Shown: piece after piece, positions 50,349-60,159 of the stretch | Position numbering within the stretch: the first letter of the stretch is position 1 | How the letters are laid out: every line of letters starts with the position of its first letter | DNA from: an uncultured Prevotellaceae bacterium | GTDB taxonomy: Bacteria; Bacteroidota; Bacteroidia; Bacteroidales; Bacteroidaceae | Assembly (NCBI GenBank): GCA_902762565.1 | Contig: CACWOS010000008.1 | Span: 1-64,000 of the forward strand | Reading direction: 5' to 3' | Length of the DNA stretch: 64,000 nt | Notes under the pieces: generated by a model | What the model was told of the DNA's origin: nothing | The model's database searches: none | The model's input: only the letters and a program-made list of their open reading frames with translations | Translations under genes and position numbers: made by a program

Positions 50349-51705
50349 CAGCGTAGCCCATGTGGGTTCTATCGCTATCGGTGGCGACAATCCCATTCGC
50401 ATCCAATCAATGGCAACCACTGACACCAATGATACGGAGGCCAGCGTCGCTCAGGCTAAACGTATTATTGATGCGGGTGGAGAACTGGTACGTTTCACCA
50501 CGCAGGGCACTCGCGAGGCAGAGAACATGAAGAACATCTCTGCCCGACTGAAGGCTGACGGCTACATGACGCCCCTCGTAGCCGATGTCCATTTCACGGC
50601 TCACACCGCTGATGTGGCTGCACAGTATTGCGAAAAGGTGCGCATCAACCCCGGCAACTATGTCGACCCGGGTCGTACGTTCAAACATCTGGAGTATACC
50701 GACGAGGAATATCAGGAGGAACTGAAGAAGATAGAGGCTAAACTCGTACCTTTCATTAATATCTGCAAGGAGCATCACACCGCTGTACGCATAGGTGTGA
50801 ATCATGGTTCTTTGTCCGATCGTATCATGAGCCGCTACGGTGATACGCCGGAAGGCATCGTAGAGAGCTGTATGGAGTTCCTGCGCATCTTCCGTCGCGA
50901 ACAGTTCAGCGATGTCGTCATCTCCATCAAGGCTTCGAATACGGTTGTGATGGTCACCACCGTCCGTCTGTTGGTCAAGACGATGGACCAAGAAAACATG
51001 CACTATCCGCTACACCTAGGTGTCACCGAGGCTGGCGAAGGGGAAGATGGTCGCATCAAGTCGGCTGTAGGCATTGGTGCTTTACTGACCGAAGGTATTG
51101 GCGACACCATCCGTGTCTCACTCTCCGAAGAGCCCGAATGCGAGATTCCTGTTGCTCGCAAACTGGTTGACCTCATTCCTGAATGTATGAAATTACGCGC
51201 TGAGGCAGAGGCCAGCATTAAAGACGATACCATCACCATCACTCTCGATGCCCCCGATTGGGAAACCTTTCAGCTCAAGGCTGCGATGTCCGTTGGTGCC
51301 CTGCTCATCGACCGTAAAGCCACAAAGCTTGAACTTTGTGCCGAGCGGTTTTCCCGCTCAGATCTCAACTCTCTCTCTGATGCCATCCTTCAGGCCGCCC
51401 GTATCAAGTTCACCAAGACGGAGTACATCTCCTGCCCTGGCTGCGGCCGTACACTTTACAACCTGCAGGAGACCATCGCAAAAATCAAGGCGGCCACCAA
51501 AGATTTAGTTGGCTTGAAAATTGGCATCATGGGTTGTATCGTCAATGGTCCTGGTGAAATGGCCGACGCCGATTATGGCTATGTCGGTGCCGGTCGCGGC
51601 AAGATATCGCTCTACAAAGCCAAGGAGTGTATAGAGAAGAATATTCCCGAGGCTGAGGCTGTCGACCGATTATTAGAACTGATTCGCAAAGACCGTGGTA
51701 TGTGA
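50329..51705 (+). CDS. ispG: 4-hydroxy-3-methylbut-2-enyl diphosphate synthase (flavodoxin/ferredoxin)
   Basis: A 458-residue MEP-pathway enzyme. N-terminal TIM barrel (GDNPIRIQSMATTDTNDTEAS, VRINPGNYVDPGRTFK) and C-terminal 4Fe-4S domain with cysteines in SCPGCGRT and MGCIVNGPGEMADADYGYVG, the last with the catalytic Glu. E. coli IspG has 372 residues; I recall Bacteroidota forms as about 600 because of a large middle domain. Here only about 90 extra residues lie between the two domains, so the middle domain appears short. Start at the ATG inside purE. Confidence 0.94.
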   Translation: MTTRRISSVAHVGSIAIGGDNPIRIQSMATTDTNDTEASVAQAKRIIDAGGELVRFTTQGTREAENMKNISARLKADGYMTPLVADVHFTAHTADVAAQYCEKVRINPGNYVDPGRTFKHLEYTDEEYQEELKKIEAKLVPFINICKEHHTAVRIGVNHGSLSDRIMSRYGDTPEGIVESCMEFLRIFRREQFSDVVISIKASNTVVMVTTVRLLVKTMDQENMHYPLHLGVTEAGEGEDGRIKSAVGIGALLTEGIGDTIRVSLSEEPECEIPVARKLVDLIPECMKLRAEAEASIKDDTITITLDAPDWETFQLKAAMSVGALLIDRKATKLELCAERFSRSDLNSLSDAILQAARIKFTKTEYISCPGCGRTLYNLQETIAKIKAATKDLVGLKIGIMGCIVNGPGEMADADYGYVGAGRGKISLYKAKECIEKNIPEAEAVDRLLELIRKDRGM

Positions 51706-51788
51706 TAGTTGAGGCAGGAAAAAGATTAAAAAAACTAAAAAAAGTCCGATTCTTTGCCCAAAAACATGGCTATTTGAAAAAATTAACC

Positions 51789-51796
51789 TAACTTTG
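51789..51796 (+). promoter_or_regulatory. Promoter -7 element of the lipoprotein gene at 51862
   Basis: TAACTTTG fits TAnnTTTG; start near 51803 and leader about 59 nt. The 156-nt gap otherwise holds A-rich sequence. Confidence 0.6.
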
Positions 51797-51861
51797 TCAC
51801 GACTATTGAGTAGACTTGATACAATCAATCTTTAATTAATAACTAATTTAAAAACGAATTT

Positions 51862-53601
51862 ATGAAAAAGAATTTTTTGTGGATGGCGGCAGCCATCATG
51901 ACTTGCGGACTTGCATTTACGGCTTGTGCTGTTGATGACAATCCAAATCCAGACCCCACGTATCCTTTTGACGTAGAGGAATATTGGAACAAAACCACTT
52001 CAGTGCTGGACTTTGAGGATGATGTTACGCCATTTATCGCTGACAGCCGTATTACTGTAGGCGTAGGAACCGTTGAGGGCTGGGACTCTAAAGTTGCAAC
52101 ATTCAAGAACTCAGATAGGGCTCAGAATGGTTATAGCTTTGCTCATTATGATTTCACTGAGAAAGTACAGAAGGCTGCCATTTCTATCGTAACTTTCGAT
52201 ATGTATAATGCTCAGGGTAGCCGCAGTATCGTTACTATAGGCGATGCTTTGGTTCGTACAAATGGCGTTGGTGCCGGTTGTGGTAAGATGGCATATGGCT
52301 CGAAGGGCGCTATCTTCCGCATTGGTTCAGACAAGAACAATGCCTTTATCTGTGGAACGAACTATTCTCAAGCCCTCCTTTGCAACAAGTGGTTAAAAGT
52401 TGCTGTTAAGGTTTACAATTTCGATCGTCAAGTTGAGTGGACTGTCATGGAAGGTGATGAGATTATTGCTCAGAGTGGTATCACCGAAGGTGAGGGAGAA
52501 GAGGCTGTATTCACTCCTGGAAAGGTTGACTATTGGCAGGCTGATGCCAATGAGGGTACTCAGATTGACCTCTTTGGTTGCATAAATAATAGCACCAATA
52601 CTTACATTGACAATCTGACAATCACTAACGCAGAGGATCCTGAAGTTAAGTTTGTAGATTACAAGATTCGCTATGTGGATGCGGAGGGTAAGGACTTAAA
52701 GGAGCCTCGTATTGTCAATGGTCGCGAGGGTACTGATCCTGTGCTGCTGGCTACCGATAGCGCTAACTTCTACCTGAACGAGGCTGGTGAAGTAGTCGCT
52801 GCCGCTTCTGCTGCCACCACGAAGAAGATTTATGTCTCTACCAACGTTGCCGACGTAAAGATTGCTGAGAACGCAGAGGTATTGATGACCTTCCGCGATG
52901 CCGAAGTATATGGTGTTGTGCTGAATTGCATGGCAGGCAACGTCAATTTGAAGCAGTTCCGCATTGAGGACGCTCTTTTCGAGGGCGACAGTTATTATGT
53001 ATACCCAAGTCTGTTCTATAAGAACAACAATGATAACAAATATTATGGAACTACTGCAAATGCCGGTTATAATTGTGCTCAATACACATTTGGACCTGAT
53101 GCTAGCAAGAGAACTATTTCCGGAAAACAGTATGTTATCGGTACTCTAAGCTATAATGTGGCAGACTCTCTTGTATACTTTGCAGAAGCTGAAGACCTGG
53201 TTGCTGCTGGCAACGTTGAAGGTTCTGCAGTAGCTCCTTACACATTTAGCAATTCACTCTTCGCAAGATGGTCAGGTGGATGGGGCGCACAACTATCTGA
53301 AAATGGCTACTTGTGGACTGAGCCTATCGCAAGTGGAACGTACAATGTCTTTGTTTACGGACGTAATGATGTAAGCGCAACAACACCTGCTCACAAGTTA
53401 GGTATCCGTAAAGCAGACGGCACTGTTGAGATGCTAGATGCTACTGCTCCTGACTGGGGATCGGCAACCACGCAAGGCTTAACATACACAGGCGTTACAA
53501 TTCCTGACGGATGTTCATTGGTAGTGAAGGCTGAAGGTGAGTCATGGCATGCTTCTATTGACGAAATCACTATCTACACACCATCTGCACCTGCAGAATA
53601 A
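51862..53601 (+). CDS. Secreted lipoprotein of unknown function
   Basis: A 579-residue surface or periplasmic lipoprotein with signal peptide MKKNFLWMAAAIMTCGLAFTAC (C22 lipid-anchored). The mature part looks like three beta-rich modules: residues about 45-265 (concanavalin-like appearance, with VEWTVMEGDEI and TYIDNLTITNAEDP), a small middle module (about 270-340, VDYKIRYVDAEGKDLKE), and a C-terminal module from about 430. I do not recognise a family for certain; glycan binding is possible. Own promoter and terminator separate it from the FAS1-SusCD locus. Confidence 0.7.
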   Translation: MKKNFLWMAAAIMTCGLAFTACAVDDNPNPDPTYPFDVEEYWNKTTSVLDFEDDVTPFIADSRITVGVGTVEGWDSKVATFKNSDRAQNGYSFAHYDFTEKVQKAAISIVTFDMYNAQGSRSIVTIGDALVRTNGVGAGCGKMAYGSKGAIFRIGSDKNNAFICGTNYSQALLCNKWLKVAVKVYNFDRQVEWTVMEGDEIIAQSGITEGEGEEAVFTPGKVDYWQADANEGTQIDLFGCINNSTNTYIDNLTITNAEDPEVKFVDYKIRYVDAEGKDLKEPRIVNGREGTDPVLLATDSANFYLNEAGEVVAAASAATTKKIYVSTNVADVKIAENAEVLMTFRDAEVYGVVLNCMAGNVNLKQFRIEDALFEGDSYYVYPSLFYKNNNDNKYYGTTANAGYNCAQYTFGPDASKRTISGKQYVIGTLSYNVADSLVYFAEAEDLVAAGNVEGSAVAPYTFSNSLFARWSGGWGAQLSENGYLWTEPIASGTYNVFVYGRNDVSATTPAHKLGIRKADGTVEMLDATAPDWGSATTQGLTYTGVTIPDGCSLVVKAEGESWHASIDEITIYTPSAPAE

Positions 53602-53619
53602 ATAATAACATATTTTATC

Positions 53620-53651
53620 AGCCCTCCTGCATTTGTAGGAGGGCTTTTTTA
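53620..53651 (+). terminator. Terminator of the lipoprotein gene
   Basis: A 9-bp stem AGCCCTCCT/AGGAGGGCT with an 8-nt loop and a run of six T. Very clear intrinsic terminator 18 nt after the stop codon. Confidence 0.92.
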
Positions 53652-53681
53652 TACATTATTTAAAAAAGATAGCTATTTTTT

Positions 53682-53711
53682 TTTGTATTTCACTTTTTTT
53701 GCGTATTTTTG
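53682..53711 (+). promoter_or_regulatory. Promoter of the FAS1-SusCD operon
   Basis: TATTTTTG (53704-53711) as -7 and TTTG (53682-53685) 18 nt upstream as -33 element. Start near 53718, leaving a leader of about 94 nt before the ATG at 53812. Confidence 0.65.
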
Positions 53712-53811
53712 CACCTTGAAAGCAAAATAACTACAGAACAAGGCTTTTTTGACCTGTTCGGATTATGACGTTGCAACGGAAACAAATCAATTTATTAATA
53801 AATAGCTATTT

Positions 53812-56613
53812 ATGAAAAAATTCATTTTCTGTATCTCTCTCGTATTGACGGGATTGATGACTGCCTGCATTGACAAGAATGAGGCAGTGGATGCAGACTC
53901 AAAGCCTTCGTGGCTTGGTGGAAGCATCTATCAGGAACTGAAGAACCCGCAGTACTTGACGGGAACGTTCTCGACCTACCTGCGACTGATTGACGACCTC
54001 GGCTATGGCGAGACCCTCAACCGCACAGGTTCAAAGACCGTCTTTCCTGCCAATGACGAGGCTTTTGCCAGGTTCTTCAAGTCGAACGATTGGGGCGTTT
54101 CCAACTACGACCAGTTGACAAATGCCCAGAAGAAGATGCTGCTCTATGGCTCTATGCTCGACAATGCCCTCTTGGTTGGCATGCTGTCGAATGTCAGCAA
54201 CACCTCCTCCAACTCGGTGACGCCAGGCATGGCCATGAAGCACGAAACTTCGCTGACGGCTATCGACACCCTTCAGCACATCACCAACAGCGACTTGCTG
54301 CCTAAGAACAACAAGTACTGGGACAAGTTCCGCAATAACACTAACCTGTACATCGTCAGCGACTCTACAGCTCCCATGATGGTTCATTTTACCCGTGAGC
54401 ACATGCTCAACAATGGTATCAAAGTGACTGGTGATCGCGACTTAGACAATGACTTTGCAATTCTGACAGGTACATTATATAGTGACAGTGTGTCGGCCTA
54501 TATTTTCAACGATGCCGTTATCAAGAAGGACGTGACGTGCCAGAACGGCTATATCCACCAGATGCGCGACGTCATCGTGCCTCCGGGCAATATGGCCCAG
54601 GTGCTTCGCAATGACCCGGAGACGAGCTATTTCAGCCGCATGCTCGACTATTTCTGTGCTCCTTTTGAGAGTCCTGGTATTACCAACACCTACAATGCAA
54701 CCGCACTGCTGAACGGACTGCCCACCATTGACATGGTGTATGAGATGCGCTACCTAAACAACGATGCCAACCACCGCCAGACCTACGACCCTGACGGCAA
54801 CATGGTAAGTTCCACTCATCTGCTGCCCTTTGACCCAGGCTGGAACAAATACAGCCCGCAGCAGAAGTCTGGCGGTGTCGACTACACCATCGCCGACGTG
54901 GCCGCCCTCTTCGTACCCACTGATGCCGCAGTCAAGGCGTTCTTTACACAAGGTGGCGACGGAGCCTATTTGATTGACCTATACGGAAAATACCAAGGCG
55001 CACAGAACACGGAGGCCAATCTGGCTGAGAATCTAGACTCTCTGCACTCCAAGCGTCCGGAGATTCTGACCTCGTTTCTCAACAACCTGATGAAGCCTAA
55101 GTTTACGGCTACTGTACCCAGCAAGTTTGAGACGCTCACCAATGATGCCAACGAATATATGGGTGTCACAACCGCCAAGTTGGACCGCAATGCCAAAGGC
55201 AATTATGACATCCAAGTGGCCAACAACGGTGTCATCTACAAGATGACCGAGCTGATAGCCCCTGACGAATACCAATGCGTGATGGCTCCTTCATCGGTAT
55301 ATCCCGACATGCAGATATTCAACTGGGCCATCAAGGAACCCGACCCTCAACAGAAACTGAACCTCGACTTCAAGTACTACCTGCTGTCGATGGGAACCAA
55401 ATTTGCCTTCTTCATCCCCGACGATGCTGCCTTCGAGAAGTATTACATCGATCCCGTATACCTTGGCCGCTCCCAGCCCCGTGCGCTCAAATTCTATTGG
55501 GACACCAGCAGCACAAAGACTACCGTGCACTGTAAGGCCTACCAATATGACCCCAAGACCAACACGATAGGCAACGTGATGAACAATGGTGCCAACGTAG
55601 CTTTCGAACAATGGAAGTCACTGCTGATAGACATATTGAACTATCACACAGTGGTACTGGGCGACAACGATGTCTTTGGCGAGAACAAATACTATAAGAC
55701 CAAGCACGGTGGTGAAATCATGATTACCGGCAACAGTGAGGGCGCCAAGATTATGAGCGGCCAGCAGATTGACAATGGCGTAACGCCAGCCACCATCACC
55801 AAGGTCTATCCCGAAAAGAACGGCACAGCCTTCCGTATCGACCACGTCATTGAGTCTCCGCGCAACAGTGTCAGCAAGACCCTCAACACCTACAGCCAGT
55901 TCTCTGAGTTTGCCTATTTCTGTGGTCAGTTCTCAAATGGCGAACTGCTAAAGTGGGCAGGCATCAGCGATGTAGCCAATGACTTTGGTATTTCTCCCCA
56001 AGACGGATATATCATCTTTACCAGCGACCGAGGCAGCGGTTCTGCCAAAGTCGGAGCCAGCTGTCTGGACGAGAATGTCAAAATGTTCAACACCTACAAC
56101 TACACTCTCTTCGCGCCCAACAATACAGCCATGCAACAGGCTTACAAGCCCAAGAGCCAGGGAGGTCTGGGCATCCCTTCATGGACACAAGTTCAGGATC
56201 TGCACGACCAGTACCCCGACGAGACCGACGAGAGTGCTGCTGCCGTCAAGGCACGTGAGGACGCCAAGGCCATGATTGACCAGATGCGCCAGTTTGCCCG
56301 CTACCACTTCATGAGCACCTCTGTCTATGCCGACAAGAAGATTGAAACAGGCCGCTACAACAGCCTGAGCACCGACGAAAAGGGTCTTGCCCTTGAGCTC
56401 AATGTCAGTGGCAGCAATAACCAGCTGATCGTAACCGATGGTGCTGGCACTTCGCACACCATCAATGCTAACAACACTTCTACTCTGTGTAATCTGATGG
56501 CACGTGAGTATTGGTTTGATGCCCCCCGCACACAAGCCACCTCCATCTATACGTCATCATTCTGTGTAGTTCATGAACTCTCCGAGCCTCTTGACCCAGG
56601 AGCAGGGAACTAA
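53812..56613 (+). CDS. Fasciclin (FAS1)-repeat surface lipoprotein
   Basis: A 933-residue lipoprotein (signal peptide MKKFIFCISLVLTGLMTAC, C19). Four FAS1-like repeats can be seen, each with a TVFPANDEAFARFF-like strand-helix motif: about residues 35-265, 270-500, 500-700 and 705-930 (KTVFPANDEAF; ALFVPTDAAVKAFF; AFFIPDDAAFEKYY; TLFAPNNTAM). The first ends with NGYIHQMRDVIVPPG, the usual FAS1 end. FAS1 domains mediate adhesion or binding; no enzyme motif is seen. It lies 20 nt before susC and is likely a surface-binding partner of that transporter. Confidence 0.8.
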   Translation: MKKFIFCISLVLTGLMTACIDKNEAVDADSKPSWLGGSIYQELKNPQYLTGTFSTYLRLIDDLGYGETLNRTGSKTVFPANDEAFARFFKSNDWGVSNYDQLTNAQKKMLLYGSMLDNALLVGMLSNVSNTSSNSVTPGMAMKHETSLTAIDTLQHITNSDLLPKNNKYWDKFRNNTNLYIVSDSTAPMMVHFTREHMLNNGIKVTGDRDLDNDFAILTGTLYSDSVSAYIFNDAVIKKDVTCQNGYIHQMRDVIVPPGNMAQVLRNDPETSYFSRMLDYFCAPFESPGITNTYNATALLNGLPTIDMVYEMRYLNNDANHRQTYDPDGNMVSSTHLLPFDPGWNKYSPQQKSGGVDYTIADVAALFVPTDAAVKAFFTQGGDGAYLIDLYGKYQGAQNTEANLAENLDSLHSKRPEILTSFLNNLMKPKFTATVPSKFETLTNDANEYMGVTTAKLDRNAKGNYDIQVANNGVIYKMTELIAPDEYQCVMAPSSVYPDMQIFNWAIKEPDPQQKLNLDFKYYLLSMGTKFAFFIPDDAAFEKYYIDPVYLGRSQPRALKFYWDTSSTKTTVHCKAYQYDPKTNTIGNVMNNGANVAFEQWKSLLIDILNYHTVVLGDNDVFGENKYYKTKHGGEIMITGNSEGAKIMSGQQIDNGVTPATITKVYPEKNGTAFRIDHVIESPRNSVSKTLNTYSQFSEFAYFCGQFSNGELLKWAGISDVANDFGISPQDGYIIFTSDRGSGSAKVGASCLDENVKMFNTYNYTLFAPNNTAMQQAYKPKSQGGLGIPSWTQVQDLHDQYPDETDESAAAVKAREDAKAMIDQMRQFARYHFMSTSVYADKKIETGRYNSLSTDEKGLALELNVSGSNNQLIVTDGAGTSHTINANNTSTLCNLMAREYWFDAPRTQATSIYTSSFCVVHELSEPLDPGAGN

Positions 56614-56633
56614 CCTAAAAAAGTCATAAAGAT

Positions 56634-59600
56634 ATGATATTCAAGAAGATATTATTTACAGCCATGTTGGCCGTCATCAGCCAGACACTGATGGCGCAGG
56701 GTGTTCGCGTATCAGGTACGTTGACCGACAATGATGGTCCTATTATGATGGCCAATGTTGTAGAGCGTGATGCCAACAACCGTATTGTGTCGGCCGTACA
56801 GACCGACTTCAACGGAAACTTCTCCATGCAAGTGAAGAGTACCAAGAACAAGCTGGTATTCTCGTATGTAGGAGATAAGACTCAGATTGTGACCATCGGC
56901 AATAAAACCGTGTTTAACATCAAACTCGAGCCCGAAGGCACCCAACTGCAGGAAGTAGTGGTCAAGGCCAAGCGCGGCAACTCTGGTGGACTGATGATTT
57001 CGAAGAAAGAGATTTCTGTTTCACAGCAGGCCCTGAACATGGAGAACATCGAAGGTCTGGCCTTCACCTCGGCCGACGAGGCCCTGCAGGGTGAGATTGC
57101 CGGTTTGGACATCGTGGCCAACTCTGGTAACCTCGGTGCAGGTACGTCAATGCGACTTCGTGGTGTGACCTCTATCACTGGTGATGCTAACCCACTGATT
57201 GTGGTAGATGACAAGATCTTTGATAACCCTGACGAGAATTTCGACTTTGCCAACGCCAACGAGGAGCAGTATGCTTCACTGTTGTCGGTGAATGTTGATG
57301 ATATTGCCAGCATCACTGTACTAAAGGATGCTGCCGCTACGGCTGTCTGGGGTTCGAAAGGTTCGAATGGTGTGCTGCTCATCACCACCAAACATGGTTC
57401 ACGCGGCAAGCCCCACCTGAATTTCTCGTATAAGTTTACCGGTACATGGCAACCAAAGGGCTACACCTTGCTGAACGGTGACGACTATACCATGCTGATG
57501 AAGGAGGAGTTCTATAATCCTGCACAGGCTTCTGATGCCACCAGTCGTATCTCTGAGCTCAACTACCTCGGAGCCGACCGATGGAGCGAGGCTCCTAACT
57601 GGGATAACAACACCGACTGGGTAAAGGAGGTGACACAGTTTGGTGCCATGCACGACTATAACGTCAATCTCTCTGGTGGTGGTGAGAAAGCTACCTTCCG
57701 CATTTCGGCAGGCTACAAGCACCAGACAGGTTCTATCATCAAGCAGAAATTCCAACAGCTTACCACCCGTCTTGTACTGGACTACAACGTCAGCGACCGC
57801 ATCCGTTTCTCCACGAACTTTGCACTGACTTATACCGGTAATAACAAGAACTATGGTAATAATATATTAGGTATAGCCCAGAAGATGGCACCTAACATGA
57901 GTATCTATCGTCAGAATGCCGACGGCACAGACACCGACGAATACTACATCATGAACCGCAACCAGTCGGGCAAGTATCCCTCTGACGGCAACTATTCATC
58001 CTACGAACTGCGCGACATCAAGAATCTAGGCAACCCCGTGGCCATCGCCAACCTGGCATGGGCCAAGGAGACCACCTATCGTCTGACGCCAGACTTTACC
58101 ATCAAGTACGAGCTCTTAGGCACTGAATCCGACAAAAGCCGACTGACGTTGAACGGACGTGTCGACTTCGATATCTATGCAGCCAGCAGTCCCACTTACT
58201 ATCCCGCAGCACTGGGCAGCAATCCATGGAACACGGCAGGAACGTCAGGCGGTGCCGTGGGAGCCTCTTCCGGTGCATCAAACTACAACTTCATAACCAA
58301 CTCGGAAACCAACCGCATCAAGATTGGCGGACGCGTAGAACTGGTATACACCCCGCACTTCAAGAATGAAGACTGGTCGGCAACGATGTTGGCACGCTAT
58401 GACATGAGCACTGAGCGCTACTCTTCACAGTACAGCGCCGAGAACCAGATGCCTACAGGCATCACTTCGCCCAGCGTCAATGCCCAGCTGAGCAATGATG
58501 CCAGCATGTCGAGCGGCAATTCCCGTTCGGCCACGCAGAGCCTGCTCTACAATGGTCACCTGTCATATAAGGACGGCCGCTACAGCCTTGGCTTCTCGCT
58601 GCGTGCCGACGGTGATTCAAAGTTCGGTCCTAAGCACAAGTGGGCACTCTTCCCTGGTGTATCACTACGTTATAACATCAGCGACGAGCCGTTTATGAAG
58701 AAGGTGAAGGGCAACTGGCTCTCTATGCTGGGTCTGCGTGCCTCCTGGGGTGTCAATGGTAAGGCACCAAGTTCAAACTACCTCTTCTATAACACGTACA
58801 ACACGTCGGCAGGTCGCTATGGCTCAGGCAACTCATCAACCCTGCAGCCTACTGGCTATCTGGACGGTCTGAAGCTCGACGACCTGAAGTGGGAGAAAAC
58901 CACCTCGTATAACCTCGGTTTCAATCTAGGCTTCCTGAACGACAAGATTGAGGTCGACTTCGACTACTATCATAAGGTCACCAAGGACTTGCTGATGAGT
59001 CCCGTGGCCATCCCCTCTTTCGTAGGCTACAGCTCGCTGTCATACATGAATGTTGGTCAGATGAATAACGATGGTTGGGAAATGAATATTACCGCCAAGA
59101 AGCTTCTCAAGGTAGGCAAGTTCTCGATGGATATCAGCATGAACATAGCCCAGAACTCCAACTTGGTGAAGGAGATGGACCCCAGCGTATTGGATGTGCT
59201 GAACACCTACTATACCAACTACTCTAACGGTAAGAGCGGCAACAGCTACCGCCCCTGGGCTATCGACCAACGCGGCAACTGGCCGCTGCGTGTACAGCTG
59301 AACAATTCGCTCGGCTCTATCTACGGCTTCCGTTATCAGGGTGTCTACCAGTATAGCTATGACTATCTGGAGAATCTGCAGAAAGAGAACGGATGGGATG
59401 CCGCCACGTATGAGAAGGAAATCAACAACCGTCTGGCTGCCGGCCAGACCTTCCCTGTGGTGCGTAATCAGGATGGCACCGTGCTGATGGACGGTCAGGG
59501 CCATCCCAAGCGCCAGGTGTTCAACTATGCCACCAGCAACGGTACAAGTTCTACTACTTATACCTTCCAGGGTGGTGATGCTATCTACGAGGACATCAAT

Positions 59601-60140
59601 CACGACGGTCAGATTAACGAGCTCGACATTGTCTATTTAGGTAATTCGCTGCCGAAGATTAACGGTGGTTTTAACTTCACCTTCCGCTATGGCAACTGGA
59701 GTCTGAAGGCACGTTTCATGTATCGTTTTGGCAACAAGGTCGTGAATCTCGCACGCCAGAACCTAGAGATGATGTATAACACCTACAATCAGTGCGCATC
59801 GGTGAACTACCGCTGGCGTAAGGATGGTGATGAAACCGTCATACCACGTGCCATGTATGGTGCTTCGTACAACTTCCAACCCTCTGACAGATATGTAGAA
59901 GATGGTGGCTTCGTACGTTTCCAGAACCTCCAGCTGACCTACAATTTCCCCAAGAAGATGATCAAGAAGTGGGGACTGAACCAGCTGCAGGCTTATGCCT
60001 CTCTAAACAACCTCTATGTCTGGACAAAATACAGCGGTGTCGACCCCGAGGTGTCGCCACAGGGTTATGGCGTTGCTGCTGATGCTTCGCAGACACCGCG
60101 TTCCAAGCAGTTTACCGTTACTATCAATGTCGGACTCTAA
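56634..60140 (+). CDS. SusC/RagA-type TonB-dependent outer-membrane transporter
   Basis: A 1168-residue TonB-dependent transporter. Signal peptide MIFKKILFTAMLAVISQTLMA; carboxypeptidase-like beta domain (residues about 25-98, VSGTLTDNDGPIMMANVV...LVFSYVG); TonB box around LQEVVVKA; plug with GEIAGLDIVANSGNLGAGTSMRLRG and ATAVWGSKGSNGVLLITTK; then a 22-strand barrel ending FTVTINVGL. SusC and SusD form a lidded complex for import of glycans or peptides. The substrate is unknown. Confidence 0.95.
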   Translation: MIFKKILFTAMLAVISQTLMAQGVRVSGTLTDNDGPIMMANVVERDANNRIVSAVQTDFNGNFSMQVKSTKNKLVFSYVGDKTQIVTIGNKTVFNIKLEPEGTQLQEVVVKAKRGNSGGLMISKKEISVSQQALNMENIEGLAFTSADEALQGEIAGLDIVANSGNLGAGTSMRLRGVTSITGDANPLIVVDDKIFDNPDENFDFANANEEQYASLLSVNVDDIASITVLKDAAATAVWGSKGSNGVLLITTKHGSRGKPHLNFSYKFTGTWQPKGYTLLNGDDYTMLMKEEFYNPAQASDATSRISELNYLGADRWSEAPNWDNNTDWVKEVTQFGAMHDYNVNLSGGGEKATFRISAGYKHQTGSIIKQKFQQLTTRLVLDYNVSDRIRFSTNFALTYTGNNKNYGNNILGIAQKMAPNMSIYRQNADGTDTDEYYIMNRNQSGKYPSDGNYSSYELRDIKNLGNPVAIANLAWAKETTYRLTPDFTIKYELLGTESDKSRLTLNGRVDFDIYAASSPTYYPAALGSNPWNTAGTSGGAVGASSGASNYNFITNSETNRIKIGGRVELVYTPHFKNEDWSATMLARYDMSTERYSSQYSAENQMPTGITSPSVNAQLSNDASMSSGNSRSATQSLLYNGHLSYKDGRYSLGFSLRADGDSKFGPKHKWALFPGVSLRYNISDEPFMKKVKGNWLSMLGLRASWGVNGKAPSSNYLFYNTYNTSAGRYGSGNSSTLQPTGYLDGLKLDDLKWEKTTSYNLGFNLGFLNDKIEVDFDYYHKVTKDLLMSPVAIPSFVGYSSLSYMNVGQMNNDGWEMNITAKKLLKVGKFSMDISMNIAQNSNLVKEMDPSVLDVLNTYYTNYSNGKSGNSYRPWAIDQRGNWPLRVQLNNSLGSIYGFRYQGVYQYSYDYLENLQKENGWDAATYEKEINNRLAAGQTFPVVRNQDGTVLMDGQGHPKRQVFNYATSNGTSSTTYTFQGGDAIYEDINHDGQINELDIVYLGNSLPKINGGFNFTFRYGNWSLKARFMYRFGNKVVNLARQNLEMMYNTYNQCASVNYRWRKDGDETVIPRAMYGASYNFQPSDRYVEDGGFVRFQNLQLTYNFPKKMIKKWGLNQLQAYASLNNLYVWTKYSGVDPEVSPQGYGVAADASQTPRSKQFTVTINVGL

Positions 60141-60159
60141 GGCATGTGAAACTTGAATT

